26,407 nt of DNA from contig CAVIWF010000036.1 in the NCBI GenBank assembly GCA_963646285.1, positions 1 through 26,407 of the forward strand, written 5' to 3'. This DNA is from CAKUFA01 sp963646285 (lineage in GTDB: Bacteria; Bacillota; Clostridia; Christensenellales; Aristaeellaceae). The position numbers were made by a program, and so were the translations under genes. Below the pieces are notes generated by a model. It searched no databases. It was not told the origin of the DNA and saw nothing but the letters and a program-made list of their open reading frames with translations. Positions 15,025 to 23,584 of the stretch are shown piece by piece; position 1 is the first letter of the stretch; each line of letters begins with the position of its first letter.

Positions 15025-16008
15025 ATGTATCAACGGATGAAACGCCTTACCTTGCTTGTTCTGTCACTTTGCCTGCTTGTGTGCACTGCCGCTCAGGCAG
15101 AATGGTTGGAGGTTTTCGGCGATGCCTTTGGCGAAAAATTACAGCTGAATACCCTGCGTGACCGAATCGTGAACTGCTATGCAGCAGACGGTTCCACGAT
15201 CTATGGCATGACAGCAACAGGCGTTGTCTATACCTGCGACAGTTCAACGGAACAATATGCCGTCTTCGCCCAGCTCCCTGCCCAGCCGGAGATTGACTTT
15301 GAAAAAGCACCAGGTGCAGACCTCAAGCAGACCATGGGAGAAGCCGTCTACTACCTGCTGTTTGATGACCAGCATGTGCTTTACGGATTCAATCCCTCCA
15401 CCGGTTTGCTGGGTACCATCAATGCCGACGGCATCCAGTGGCAGGATACCGCCGTGGATACGTCCATCTTTTACAGCGGAAAGGGTTACTACCCGGAAGG
15501 GACTTTTCTTCAGCCCCACCTTTCCGGCGATCGGCTGGAAGGCTGGATTGTGCCGGATGATGAGGGAACAAGCAGCACCTGGGTCTCCTTTTCGCTGACA
15601 GAGGGCAGCTGCACCAGGGTGGAAATTGCAGGTGCCTTTCAGTTGTGCGCCTACGGTGATGATGCCCTCCTTGCGCTGGTGCTGACCAAAGAAAAAACCA
15701 TCGAGCTGCAGGTGTATGACCGCAGCGGTGCCTATGTCCGCACCTACGAAGGTACCCTTCCGCCCCTGCCTTCAGCAGATGGTACCACCGTGTTTGATTT
15801 GCAGAGCATCGTCGGTGCAATGGCCTATGATGCTTCTTCCAACACCGTGTACCTGATGGAGGAAACCCATCTGTATTGCAGCAGGGATGGCGAACCCTTT
15901 GCAGCCATGGAAGGAACAGTGCCCTGGATGCCGCCCATCAATTACAGCAAAATGAATCTGGGGGATGGTGGGCTTGTGCTGATCAACGGGCAATGGTTGT
16001 GGCAATAA
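15025..16008 (+). CDS. Secreted propeller-only protein (copy A, small)
   Basis: This encodes a 327-residue exported protein, with a signal peptide at 1-25 (cleavage after TAAQA). The rest matches only the N-terminal domain of the large neighbour: VLYGFNPSTGLLGTINADG (118-136) then IQWQD, and GAMAYDASSNTVYLM near residue 267. It ends (INGQWLWQ) where the large protein passes into its solute-binding-like half. It is paralogous to the minus-strand protein at 20242-21234. ATG 15025 follows AAGGAGGA (15011-15018), overlapping the stop of the large gene, so the two are translationally linked. No catalytic residues are recognisable. A binding or accessory role for its partner is inference. Confidence 0.85.
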   Translation: MYQRMKRLTLLVLSLCLLVCTAAQAEWLEVFGDAFGEKLQLNTLRDRIVNCYAADGSTIYGMTATGVVYTCDSSTEQYAVFAQLPAQPEIDFEKAPGADLKQTMGEAVYYLLFDDQHVLYGFNPSTGLLGTINADGIQWQDTAVDTSIFYSGKGYYPEGTFLQPHLSGDRLEGWIVPDDEGTSSTWVSFSLTEGSCTRVEIAGAFQLCAYGDDALLALVLTKEKTIELQVYDRSGAYVRTYEGTLPPLPSADGTTVFDLQSIVGAMAYDASSNTVYLMEETHLYCSRDGEPFAAMEGTVPWMPPINYSKMNLGDGGLVLINGQWLWQ

Positions 16009-16038
16009 AAAGCCTGGGACACATGACCAGTTTGTGCA

Positions 16039-16067
16039 TTGCAATTTGCTTCCCATTCCGTTATCAT
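16039..16067 (+). promoter_or_regulatory. Promoter of the Cys/His-repeat protein gene
   Basis: TTGCAA (16039-16044), a 17-nt spacer and TATCAT (16062-16067) predict a start near 16074, immediately upstream of the perfect palindrome at 16080. The gene therefore need not depend on the upstream cassette. Confidence 0.72.
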
Positions 16068-16079
16068 ATTCACAATTTT

Positions 16080-16104
16080 GATGACTGACGCATCGTCAGT
16101 CATC
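16080..16104. promoter_or_regulatory. Perfect 11-bp palindrome at the transcript start
   Basis: GATGACTGACG (16080-16090) and CGTCAGTCATC (16094-16104) are exact reverse complements around CAT. It starts about 5 nt after the predicted transcription start and ends 5 nt before the GGGAGG ribosome binding site. The absence of a T-run argues against a terminator. It could be a repressor operator or a 5' stem-loop that stabilises the mRNA. Confidence 0.6.
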
Positions 16105-16122
16105 CCTTTGGGAGGAAAACGA

Positions 16123-17793
16123 ATGAAGAAGAAACTGGGAATCCTGCTGGGACTGGTGCTGGCGCTGCTGGCGATCACGTCCCTGTCCACGGCAGATGAA
16201 TGCGCCCATACGGGTGCCCACTATGTCAGCAATGGCAATGGTACCCATGACTTTTATTGCTCGGACTGCCATCGGGTGCTGGTAAGCGGCGAAAAATGCA
16301 CTGCCGCCGCATCTGCAGACTGCAGCGCCCAGGCCAACTGCGTCAAGTGCCTTACCCCCTTTACCGTGAGCCACATTTGGGGCACCTACGTATCCAACAA
16401 CGATGCTACCTGCCTGCAGGACGGTACCAAAACGGCTGAATGCACCCGCAGCGGCTGCAAAGCCACCAACACCGTGCAGGATACCGGCAGTGCCACCGGC
16501 CACGCCTGGGGTGAGTACATCTCCAACGGGGATGCTACCTGCACAAATGATGGCACCAAAACCCGCTACTGCCAGAACAAGGGCTGCACCGCCTCGGAAA
16601 CGGTTACGGACAAGGGCAGTGCCCTGGGGCACCTGTTTGGCGAGTGGGTTTACAACGATGATGCCACCTGCTTTAAGGGCTGCAGTAAGGAACGCCACTG
16701 CCTCCGGGAAGGATGCAGAGGCGCCATCTATGTCACTCCGGCTTCCGATCCGCTGGGACACACGTTCACGGATTATGTATCCAACGGGGATGCTACCTGC
16801 TTCACCGATGGCACCAAGACGGCCAAGTGCGTCCGCTACGGCAAGGACGGCTGCACCGCTACCGATACGGTGGTGGATGAAGGCTCTGCCGGGCATGTGT
16901 GGAGTGCTGTGACCTACACCTGGTCGAATGATCTGACCAGTTGCACCGCTACCCGTGTCTGCACCCGTGACGCTTCCCATGTGGAAACGGAAAAGGTCGC
17001 CGTGACCATGACCACCGCAGCCCCCACCTGCGTGCAGGATGGCAAGAACGTCTACACCGCTGTGTTCACCGCCTCCTGGGCAGCTGCACAGGTGAAGGAA
17101 GAAACCCTGCCTGCCACGGGACACAGCTACAAGGCTGTGGTAACCAAGCCTACCTGCACCAAGGGCGGCTACACCACCTACACCTGTGAAAAGTGCAGCA
17201 ATACCTACGTAGCAGACCGTGTATCCAGCCGGGGACACCGCTTCAGTGACTGGACCCCCATGGAGGGCGGCGTGCACCACGCCACCTGCAGCCGCTGCAA
17301 CTATGTGGCCACGGAGCCCTGCGTAGACTTTGACTATGTGGTGGTAACCCAGGTGGAAGAAAAGGCTGCCACCAGCACGGACGCTGCCACTGCCACCGAC
17401 CTGACTGTGAAGGTAAACAAGGATGTGCCCTTTACCCTGTGCCCCATCTGCGGCCAGGTCAAGGACGACCTGGTGCTGGAACGTGTGAAGGCCAAGGCGG
17501 AAGCCGTGACCAACCTGCTGCCCAGCGGGGAAATCATGGTGCGCACCGGCAGCCTTGCCTGCGGTGAAAAGATCATGTCCGTTACCTTCACCCGCAGCGG
17601 CAAGCTGAGCCAGCCCACCGGCAAGGTGGCTGTGACCCTGAGCAAGGACGCTGCTGCCGGCTGCACGCTGAAGCTCCTCCACGCTGACGGCACCGAGGAA
17701 GACCTGACCGTGACAGAAACAGAGGACGAAATCTCCTTCACCCTGGACTTTGCCGATGGTGCCGCCTTCGTGCTGCATCTGGCAGAGGAATAA
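16123..17793 (+). CDS. Secreted Cys/His-rich tandem-repeat protein
   Basis: This encodes a 556-residue exported protein. Residues 1-24 are a signal peptide. Residues 25-83 are Cys-rich (CSDCH, CVKC). Four tandem units follow, starting at His84, His127, His170 and His213, each with H-x-[WF], a YVSNGDATC-like core, a DGTKTA-like turn (lost in unit 3), C-x(3)-G-C and a Gly-His junction; the first three are exactly 43 residues. A diverged unit starts at His258. His334-Gly371 is the common clostridial repeat PTCTKGGYTTYTC with EKC, and His372-Cys400 closes the array. Residues 400-556 are a beta-rich domain with CPICG. Start ATG 16123 follows GGGAGG. The Cys/His pattern suggests metal binding or disulfides; function unknown. 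It ends at a terminator. Confidence 0.82.
   Translation: MKKKLGILLGLVLALLAITSLSTADECAHTGAHYVSNGNGTHDFYCSDCHRVLVSGEKCTAAASADCSAQANCVKCLTPFTVSHIWGTYVSNNDATCLQDGTKTAECTRSGCKATNTVQDTGSATGHAWGEYISNGDATCTNDGTKTRYCQNKGCTASETVTDKGSALGHLFGEWVYNDDATCFKGCSKERHCLREGCRGAIYVTPASDPLGHTFTDYVSNGDATCFTDGTKTAKCVRYGKDGCTATDTVVDEGSAGHVWSAVTYTWSNDLTSCTATRVCTRDASHVETEKVAVTMTTAAPTCVQDGKNVYTAVFTASWAAAQVKEETLPATGHSYKAVVTKPTCTKGGYTTYTCEKCSNTYVADRVSSRGHRFSDWTPMEGGVHHATCSRCNYVATEPCVDFDYVVVTQVEEKAATSTDAATATDLTVKVNKDVPFTLCPICGQVKDDLVLERVKAKAEAVTNLLPSGEIMVRTGSLACGEKIMSVTFTRSGKLSQPTGKVAVTLSKDAAAGCTLKLLHADGTEEDLTVTETEDEISFTLDFADGAAFVLHLAEE
16372..16893 (+). repeat. Four tandem 129-135 bp coding repeats
   Basis: These are DNA-level tandem copies encoding the His84-Gly257 units. 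The shared segment AACGGGGATGCTACCTGC, or a close variant, recurs every 129 bp (Cys97, Cys140, Cys183, Cys226). Unit 4 carries two extra codons. Unit 3 is the most diverged. Confidence 0.85.
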
Positions 17794-17809
17794 ACAGATG
17801 GATTCCATC

Positions 17810-17836
17810 GGGAGGGGCGCAAGCCTCTCCCTTTTT
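17810..17836 (+). terminator. Terminator after the Cys/His-repeat gene
   Basis: GGGAGGGGC (17810-17818) pairs with GCCTCTCCC (17823-17831, one G-T pair) around GCAA, followed by TTTTT. Confidence 0.92.
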
Positions 17837-17846
17837 GCATACAATA

Positions 17847-17876
17847 ACGCCTCGACAGTTTTTTCTGCCGAGGCGT
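17847..17876 (-). terminator. Hairpin terminating the DUF4867 gene
   Basis: ACGCCTCGACAG (17847-17858) and CTGCCGAGGCGT (17865-17876) form a 12-bp stem with one mismatch or wobble, 25 nt beyond the DUF4867 stop on the minus strand. The T-tail is weak (TTATT), so termination strength is uncertain. Confidence 0.6.
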
Positions 17877-17901
17877 GTTTCATGTATTTGGGAATGGATC
17901 A

Positions 17902-18519
17902 TCAGCCGATGTCAATATTGTCGCCCACAAGACCCACATAAGCCCCTGCCTTGGCTTCATCACTGTCCTCATGGGCAAGGAGCCACTTATTCCGTGCCCA
18001 CAGGGTAGCATCCAGGGGGTTGGCGGCAGGCAGGCGAAAGTCCGTGTTGGTCTTCTCCGGCAGGGCAACCAGCACCCGGAAGCCTTCTTCACTCACCTGG
18101 CAGGGAGCGTAGTGAAGGGTGGTGGCATACACTTCCACCAGCACGCCGGCAGGCACCCGGAAGGCCTTTACCTTGGCTGTGTCCAGCTTGCCATCCTCAA
18201 TTTCGCTTTCCCTGGCAAGGAGCAGGATGAAATCCTCCGTGCCCAGGTTAAACTCGCTGTCCCGATGGAACTCCAGGCAGTTCAGCTTGGTATTGTGGCC
18301 ATTGCACCAGCCCAGCTGGAAGGGCATGCCGCCGTAGAGGGCGTTGCCCAGGGATTCTGCTCCGCGAGCGGTATGGAAGGTTTCCTCCCGTGGGACGTAC
18401 ACCACATGATCGGTCACAGGGGTCTTTTCCAGCTTGTTCAGCAAATCGGTTACATCATAGCCATCCACCACACGGCCATAGGGCTTAAAGGCAACATCCT
18501 TGCAGCTTAAAATTTCCAT
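17902..18519 (-). CDS. DUF4867 family (cupin-like) protein
   Basis: This encodes a 205-residue cytosolic protein with no signal peptide. It matches my recollection of DUF4867: FKPYGRVVDGYD, DHVVYVPREE, LGNALYGGMPFQLGWCNG, NTKLNCLEFHRDSEFNLG, then AFRVPAGVLVEVYATTLHYAPC. The ordered His/Glu positions (EFHRDSE and LHYAP) fit a cupin or ureidoglycolate-lyase-like beta barrel that could bind a metal, possibly acting on a sugar-derived substrate; the family has no proven reaction that I can name. ATG 18519 follows GCGAGGAAG; an in-frame start 12 codons upstream has no site. It is a monocistronic gene divergent from the ligase-like gene. Confidence 0.8.
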   Translation of the reverse strand: MEILSCKDVAFKPYGRVVDGYDVTDLLNKLEKTPVTDHVVYVPREETFHTARGAESLGNALYGGMPFQLGWCNGHNTKLNCLEFHRDSEFNLGTEDFILLLARESEIEDGKLDTAKVKAFRVPAGVLVEVYATTLHYAPCQVSEEGFRVLVALPEKTNTDFRLPAANPLDATLWARNKWLLAHEDSDEAKAGAYVGLVGDNIDIG

Positions 18520-18632
18520 GCTTCCTCGCTCCTCTATGCATTGATTCCGGCACACCGGTGCTCCTTTGGGGAAACATTCGACACAACATGGATGTTTTCC
18601 TCTTTTTGTTCACGTTAAGACCCATCAAGTCC

Positions 18633-18661
18633 TTGTGATTTCTGCCATCCTATGGTATTCT
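18633..18661 (+). promoter_or_regulatory. Promoter of the O-antigen-ligase-family gene
   Basis: TTGTGA (18633-18638), a 17-nt spacer and TATTCT (18656-18661) lie 28 nt before ATG 18690. Confidence 0.65.
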
Positions 18662-18689
18662 TGCAGCATACGCTGGGGAGGTTTGCAGC

Positions 18690-20195
18690 ATGGAACACCG
18701 TGAGGACACAACCCTGACCTATCTGTGGACGGCGCTGGCCGCCCTGTGGCTCAGTGTTTTTCCCCTTTGGCAGGAGGGGACCTACAGCAGCATTACCCGT
18801 GCCAAATGGGAGGGCACGCTGCTGTTTACCGCCCTTACCCTTGGGGCATGGCTCTTTGCCGCCCTGTACGGGCTGATGAAATACCGCCGCCTGCCCTTCC
18901 GCTTTTGCAGGGAGCAGATTATGGCACTGGCGCTTTTCCTGCTCATGGGGCTTAGTGCCTGCTTCGGCGCCTATGCCCAGCAGATCAACAAGAATGGTCA
19001 GCTGTGCGTGTGGATGGGCTCCCTCCGCTACGAGGGCATGGCCACCCAACTGTGCTACATGACCATCTTCCTTGTTATGAGCCTCCACCCCATTCGAAAA
19101 GACTGGCTCCTGCACCTGTGCGCCCTGTCTCTCCTTGGGCAATGCACTGTGGTGGTGCTGCAATACCTGGATTTGAATCCCTTGGGGCTGTTCCCCGGCA
19201 GCCTCTCCACCCGAACGAATTACGAGTTTCAGGGCACCATTGGCAACATTGACATGGTATCCGGCTACCTGAGCCTGATCCTGCCCATGCTCCTTGGCAG
19301 CTTTATCCTGACCCCAAAAGGTGGCTGGCTGTGGCTTGCCGCCGGATGCTGCGGCACCCTGTGGATGATGTGCATGGAGGTGCAGAGCAGCCTGATTGCC
19401 CTGGGGGTCTTCGCCTGCCTGATCGTGGCTGCCATGCTGTGGAAACCCGACCTTCGTGGGCGTGGCACGCTGGTGCTGGGGGTCATGGTCTTCTGCTACG
19501 CCCTGCGAAAGTGCATAGCCTTCCCCTGGCTGGACGAGGTGGAGAACCTGACCCTCTGCCTGCCCGGCACCGGGGGCATGATACTGCTGCTCCTTGGGCT
19601 TGTGCTGATCCTTAGCGGCATCCGGCTCATGCACCCCCACAAGCCCCTGTTTACCCTGCGGGGCAGGCAGGTGGTGCTGCTTCTGCTGGGCATGTTGGCA
19701 GTGGGCGTAATCATTCTGCTGGCACTCCCCTTAACGGAGGAATGGGGCGGCCTGTGGGAGATTCGTGAAGTGCTGCTGGGGCGTGGACAGGACAGCTTCG
19801 GCTCCTACCGGCTGGGGGTGTGGCGGCAGACCTTGCAGCTGTCCCGGGAACATCTGCTGCTGGGCAACGGACCGGACACCTTCTGGTACGCCTTCCGGGA
19901 GCACCTGCAAAAGGTGGGGGTTTCCTTCCCGGAATCCTTTGACAACCCCCACAACGAATATCTGGCGCTGCTGGTGAACGACGGCCTGCCCGCCCTGCTG
20001 TGCTACCTGCTGCTGCTCTTCTCCACCCTGAGGCGGTGCCGCCGGAACCCCCGTCAATGGGCGCTGCTGGCAGGATTGACCGCCTATGCGGCGCAGGGGA
20101 TTTTCTCCTTCTCCATATGCATTGTTGCCCCCATGTTCTGGGCAGCATTGGGCATGGGCGCTGTCAGTGATGGCGAGTCCCCTGTCTCAATATAA
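18690..20195 (+). CDS. O-antigen ligase / Wzy-like polytopic membrane protein
   Basis: This encodes a 501-residue protein with roughly a dozen hydrophobic membrane segments. Two signatures of the Wzy_C/O-antigen-ligase superfamily are visible: a GTIGNIDMVSGYLSLILP segment near residue 185, and a large extracytoplasmic loop ending in FDNPHNEYLALLVNDG (from about residue 417), whose His421 is the usual conserved His, followed by a helix bundle. Family members transfer or polymerise lipid-linked glycans. In a monoderm the substrate would be a wall, capsular or glycoprotein glycan rather than LPS; this is inference. ATG 18690 follows GGGGAGG. It converges on the minus-strand cassette with a shared hairpin between them. 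Confidence 0.85.
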   Translation: MEHREDTTLTYLWTALAALWLSVFPLWQEGTYSSITRAKWEGTLLFTALTLGAWLFAALYGLMKYRRLPFRFCREQIMALALFLLMGLSACFGAYAQQINKNGQLCVWMGSLRYEGMATQLCYMTIFLVMSLHPIRKDWLLHLCALSLLGQCTVVVLQYLDLNPLGLFPGSLSTRTNYEFQGTIGNIDMVSGYLSLILPMLLGSFILTPKGGWLWLAAGCCGTLWMMCMEVQSSLIALGVFACLIVAAMLWKPDLRGRGTLVLGVMVFCYALRKCIAFPWLDEVENLTLCLPGTGGMILLLLGLVLILSGIRLMHPHKPLFTLRGRQVVLLLLGMLAVGVIILLALPLTEEWGGLWEIREVLLGRGQDSFGSYRLGVWRQTLQLSREHLLLGNGPDTFWYAFREHLQKVGVSFPESFDNPHNEYLALLVNDGLPALLCYLLLLFSTLRRCRRNPRQWALLAGLTAYAAQGIFSFSICIVAPMFWAALGMGAVSDGESPVSI

Positions 20196-20201
20196 AAGTA
20201 T

Positions 20202-20230
20202 CCCCCTTGCAGGCATTTTCTGCAAGGGGG
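20202..20230. terminator. Bidirectional hairpin between convergent genes
   Basis: CCCCCTTGCAG (20202-20212) and CTGCAAGGGGG (20220-20230) form a perfect 11-bp stem 6 nt after the ligase-like stop and 11 nt beyond the small propeller gene's stop. Flanking T-runs are short on both strands, so it may act as a shared terminator or transcript-end stabiliser. Confidence 0.75.
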
Positions 20231-20241
20231 TGCTTATGTGG

Positions 20242-21234
20242 TTATCGGACGTACACGCTGCCATTCCGATACACATAGGTACCGTTGGGCAAGACCCAGG
20301 CTTCACCAAAGGTATTCATGTAATCCCAGGGCTGGTCGGTCAGTGTGGTTGCCTGAAAGGCTCCGCCGGCTGTGCTGAACCACAGGTTGGTCCGGTTGGC
20401 AATGTAGATGGTATCGGTGGCAGCATCGTAGGCCAGGCCGCCCAGGGTATCGAGAATTTCATATTTGTCGGTCAACAGCTTGCGGTTGACAGTAAAGGGT
20501 GCATCCATGCCCAGGAGGGTGGATTGCCCCGTGGTCAGGTTGTACAGTGTCAAAGTAGGCACGGTAGTACCCTGATCCTCCAGCACCAGCATGGTATCAT
20601 CCTGATAGTGGCACATGGTAATGGCCTTGGGATAGTCGGTCACGGTGCATGCGCCGGTGGACAAGTCGAATTGCAGGATCACCGGGGCGTAGTCCCCCTT
20701 ATTGGTTGCGTCAAACATGTCATAGGTAGCAATCATCTGATTGTCGTAGATGAAGGCACAATTCACGTTTAAGGGATAGCTTGCATCCAGCTGGTTGAGG
20801 ACGGATACGTCAAGGGCGACTTCATTCCATGTTATGCCATCGGCGGTGATCACGCCGATTTTGCCTGAAATGATATTGAAACCGTACAGCTGCTCTCCGT
20901 CCGATAGCAGGGAAAACACGCAGTTGCGCAGTCCGGCTTGTATCTCCTCTGTCTGTTTGGAGAAGGGGATGTCCAAATCCATCCCCGGGACAGCTTCCAC
21001 ATTGGCAAAGAAGGAATAGGTTTTCTGCTCCCCATCCCAGCAATAAATTTCGTTGTTGCTATACAGGGCATAGACTTTGTTCTGCACCACCATAACGTCT
21101 TGCCTGCCCACCAGGCCGTTCTTATACAGGTCAACGGAATCGCCGAAGTCAAAATCAAAGATGATCTCCGCCTTTGCAGCGGCAAGGCCAAAGATCAGCA
21201 TCACAGCAAGGATTAAAGCACTGATACGTTTCAT
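20242..21234 (-). CDS. Secreted propeller-only protein (copy B, small)
   Basis: This encodes a 330-residue exported protein. The signal peptide covers residues 1-22 (cleavage after AAAKA). It carries the cassette motifs LYGFNIISGKIGVITADG (116-133) with ITWNE, and GGLAYDAATDTIYIANRTN near residue 267, and ends YRNGSVYVR. It is paralogous to the plus-strand protein at 15025-16008 and to the N-terminal half of the two large proteins, though it is diverged from all of them. ATG 21234 follows AGGAGGT, 16 nt after the stop of the large gene upstream. It is the last gene of the minus-strand unit. It has no recognisable enzyme motif. Confidence 0.85.
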   Translation of the reverse strand: MKRISALILAVMLIFGLAAAKAEIIFDFDFGDSVDLYKNGLVGRQDVMVVQNKVYALYSNNEIYCWDGEQKTYSFFANVEAVPGMDLDIPFSKQTEEIQAGLRNCVFSLLSDGEQLYGFNIISGKIGVITADGITWNEVALDVSVLNQLDASYPLNVNCAFIYDNQMIATYDMFDATNKGDYAPVILQFDLSTGACTVTDYPKAITMCHYQDDTMLVLEDQGTTVPTLTLYNLTTGQSTLLGMDAPFTVNRKLLTDKYEILDTLGGLAYDAATDTIYIANRTNLWFSTAGGAFQATTLTDQPWDYMNTFGEAWVLPNGTYVYRNGSVYVR

Positions 21235-21250
21235 AACACATACCTCCTGT

Positions 21251-23569
21251 TCAGTTTTCTTCCAGTTCCATCATGCGAATTTTGTTGGTCAGCTCCTGCA
21301 GGAACCCATCCAGCGACAATAGGCCGCTGGTGTACCGGGCACAGGCATCCGTCATGATTTCATCGGCAGAGGTGCCGCTGCCGCCCAGGTACAGGCATGC
21401 GGTATGCAGGTTGACGTTTTCCATCTGCTGCCTGCCGGCGGCAATGGTTTCCGCCGAAATTTTCCACCGCTGCTGTTCCAGATTGTTCAGGTACTGATTG
21501 TAGTAGTCAAGCTGCAGGTCGATGCTTTCCAGTGTCTCTGCATCTGCCTCTTTCCTTGCCGCCTCCAGTGCTGACTTTTCTTCCTGGCAGAAGGCAACGT
21601 CTTTCTCAAAATTCGGCTGTTCATAGGGCGTGTTGCACTGGGGATAAAGGGCGTAATACAGGTAGGGATTGACCTCCATGGCGGAAGCCATTTCAATCAG
21701 CTGCTGTGCTTCCTCCTGATGGGTGGAGAAAGGATTGACCACGTATACGTACAGGATACCGTCCACCGTAGGCTCATCCTGCTTGGCAAAGCTCATGGTA
21801 ACGGTCGTATAGTCGTACATGTAAACGTCGTACAGATATTCTTCCGGGTAGGTCATCAGCAGGGTGGCGGGAGCGTTCATGGCCTCCCGGGTATTCACGC
21901 TGAAAATGCATGCCATGCCATCATAGTCGTCCATGGAAAGGAAGGAAGTGTGCCGTCCGGCAGTCTGGCGAATGTGGGCGATCTGCCCCAGCTTTTCCAG
22001 CACGGTACGGAGATCACTATCGAACAGATCCAGTGTCTGTACATCCACATCATGCTGGCGGATGTACATGGCAATAATGTTCTTGCACCACTGGGCATAG
22101 TCGAAATTGTCCACAAATTCAATTTCCGGATAATCGTCTGCATAGTCCTGCTCCCAGCGGAGCCAGTAATCCATCAGGCTTTCCATGCTGGTGGGGAATT
22201 CCTCTCCCTTGAATGCCAAGTCCCAGAAGCCTTGATTGTACTGGTACACATTCAGGTACAGCCGGGAGGGATAGGCCACCAGGCTGCCACTTCCATCCGT
22301 CAGCACATCCTGCACGGCAGGGTACATGCTGCTCAGGTTTTCCAGCAAGGCAGTGGAGGTCAGGGGTGCCGCCATCCCTTTCTGCTTCAGGGCGGTGTAG
22401 GTGTAATCGGCACGGATTTCAAAAATGTCAACACTGCTGTCCTTGGTGGTGAGTAGGGTGGTCAGGTCTTCCGCTGTGGTGGTTTTTTTCTTGACCACAA
22501 AGTTGATGTCCGGATAGGCGGAGCGGAAGTTTGTTTCCAACTGGATGCCCAGGAGGGGCCCCTGAAAGGTCAGCTGCTTACTTTCCGCCTGATTGCCTTC
22601 CCCCTTGATGTTGACGCCGTCCTCCATCCACAGGGCATAGCGTCCGTCAGACAGCAGCGCCCCGGAGGATTCGTTGGTGAGATAGTGATCTTCCACCAAT
22701 GCAAATGCGGTGAAGGCTGCCCCCTGCACGCTCTTCCACACAGTGCTCTCTGCTGTAAGGGCCATGGTGCGGCTTTCCGGGTCATAAGCCAGCCCTCCAA
22801 CCGCCATATCCACATCGAAGTCTGCCAGGGAAAGGGACAGGCTGGTGACCTTGCCTGTTGCTGCATCCAGCTGCTTCAGGGAATAGTTTGCACTGCCTGC
22901 GCACAGGAAGAGGAACTGTCCATCCTGCATGGGGCACACGGCCACGGCTTCTGGCACGGTGTAGGTGCGGGAAGCGCCGGTGCTAAGATCAAAGCCATAG
23001 AAGCCATAGCTTTCACTGGCATACTCCGGGTTCAATGAAACAAAGGCGTACAGCGTGCTGCCGTCCACAAAGCAGTCCGCAATGCGGTTGGGGAAGAAGT
23101 TTTCTTCCGGGTCGGGATTAAGGCAGCTGACATCCAACAAAACATCGTTCCAGTGGATGCCCTCCTCATCGATTGTGCCGAATTTTCCGCTGTACACGTT
23201 GATGCCGTAGACAGCATCCCTGCCACCTGCCATGTAGGTGACGGTTTCCTTCAGCTGGGCAATATCCTCATCGGTCAAGGTGACAGCATCAGCAAGGATG
23301 GCGTCCGGAGCGGCAGGAAGCTGACACAGCCTGGTCAGGGTACCGTCCGTTTGCCATGTGTAGACAGACATATCCGACAGATATGCATAGCAGGTATCGC
23401 CGACCCACGCAACGTCCTGAATGCTCAGAGAAGTTTGGGATGAAATGTTTTCTGAAAGGTAGGCTTTCGTAAAGATGTCTTCATCTCCTGCCGTGTCTGC
23501 AGAAGCAGACACGGCAGAAAAACAAAGCAGGCTTGCCAGGAGAAACAAAGCGACTTGCTTGAGTCTCAC
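21251..23569 (-). CDS. Secreted propeller + solute-binding-like protein (copy B, large)
   Basis: This encodes a 772-residue exported protein. Residues 1-24 are a signal peptide (cleavage after VSASA) without a lipobox. The propeller-like part spans about 50-320, with WVGDTCYAYL (shared in place with copy A), VYGINVYSGKFGTIDEEG (120-137) then IHWND, and GGLAYDPESRTMALT. The C-terminal half resembles a solute-binding protein: SSVDIFEIRADYTYTALK, SLVAYPSRLYLN, GFWDLAFKGEEFPTSMESL, LYVYVVNPFSTHQEEA, EVNPYLYYAL and a last segment CARYTSGLLSLDGFLQEL. The start is GTG 23569, backed by GGAGGTG (23577-23583) 7 nt upstream. It lies 15 nt after the SH3 gene and 16 nt before the small partner. No permease is nearby. 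Confidence 0.87.
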   Translation of the reverse strand: MRLKQVALFLLASLLCFSAVSASADTAGDEDIFTKAYLSENISSQTSLSIQDVAWVGDTCYAYLSDMSVYTWQTDGTLTRLCQLPAAPDAILADAVTLTDEDIAQLKETVTYMAGGRDAVYGINVYSGKFGTIDEEGIHWNDVLLDVSCLNPDPEENFFPNRIADCFVDGSTLYAFVSLNPEYASESYGFYGFDLSTGASRTYTVPEAVAVCPMQDGQFLFLCAGSANYSLKQLDAATGKVTSLSLSLADFDVDMAVGGLAYDPESRTMALTAESTVWKSVQGAAFTAFALVEDHYLTNESSGALLSDGRYALWMEDGVNIKGEGNQAESKQLTFQGPLLGIQLETNFRSAYPDINFVVKKKTTTAEDLTTLLTTKDSSVDIFEIRADYTYTALKQKGMAAPLTSTALLENLSSMYPAVQDVLTDGSGSLVAYPSRLYLNVYQYNQGFWDLAFKGEEFPTSMESLMDYWLRWEQDYADDYPEIEFVDNFDYAQWCKNIIAMYIRQHDVDVQTLDLFDSDLRTVLEKLGQIAHIRQTAGRHTSFLSMDDYDGMACIFSVNTREAMNAPATLLMTYPEEYLYDVYMYDYTTVTMSFAKQDEPTVDGILYVYVVNPFSTHQEEAQQLIEMASAMEVNPYLYYALYPQCNTPYEQPNFEKDVAFCQEEKSALEAARKEADAETLESIDLQLDYYNQYLNNLEQQRWKISAETIAAGRQQMENVNLHTACLYLGGSGTSADEIMTDACARYTSGLLSLDGFLQELTNKIRMMELEEN

Positions 23570-23584
23570 AGAGGAGCACCTCCT

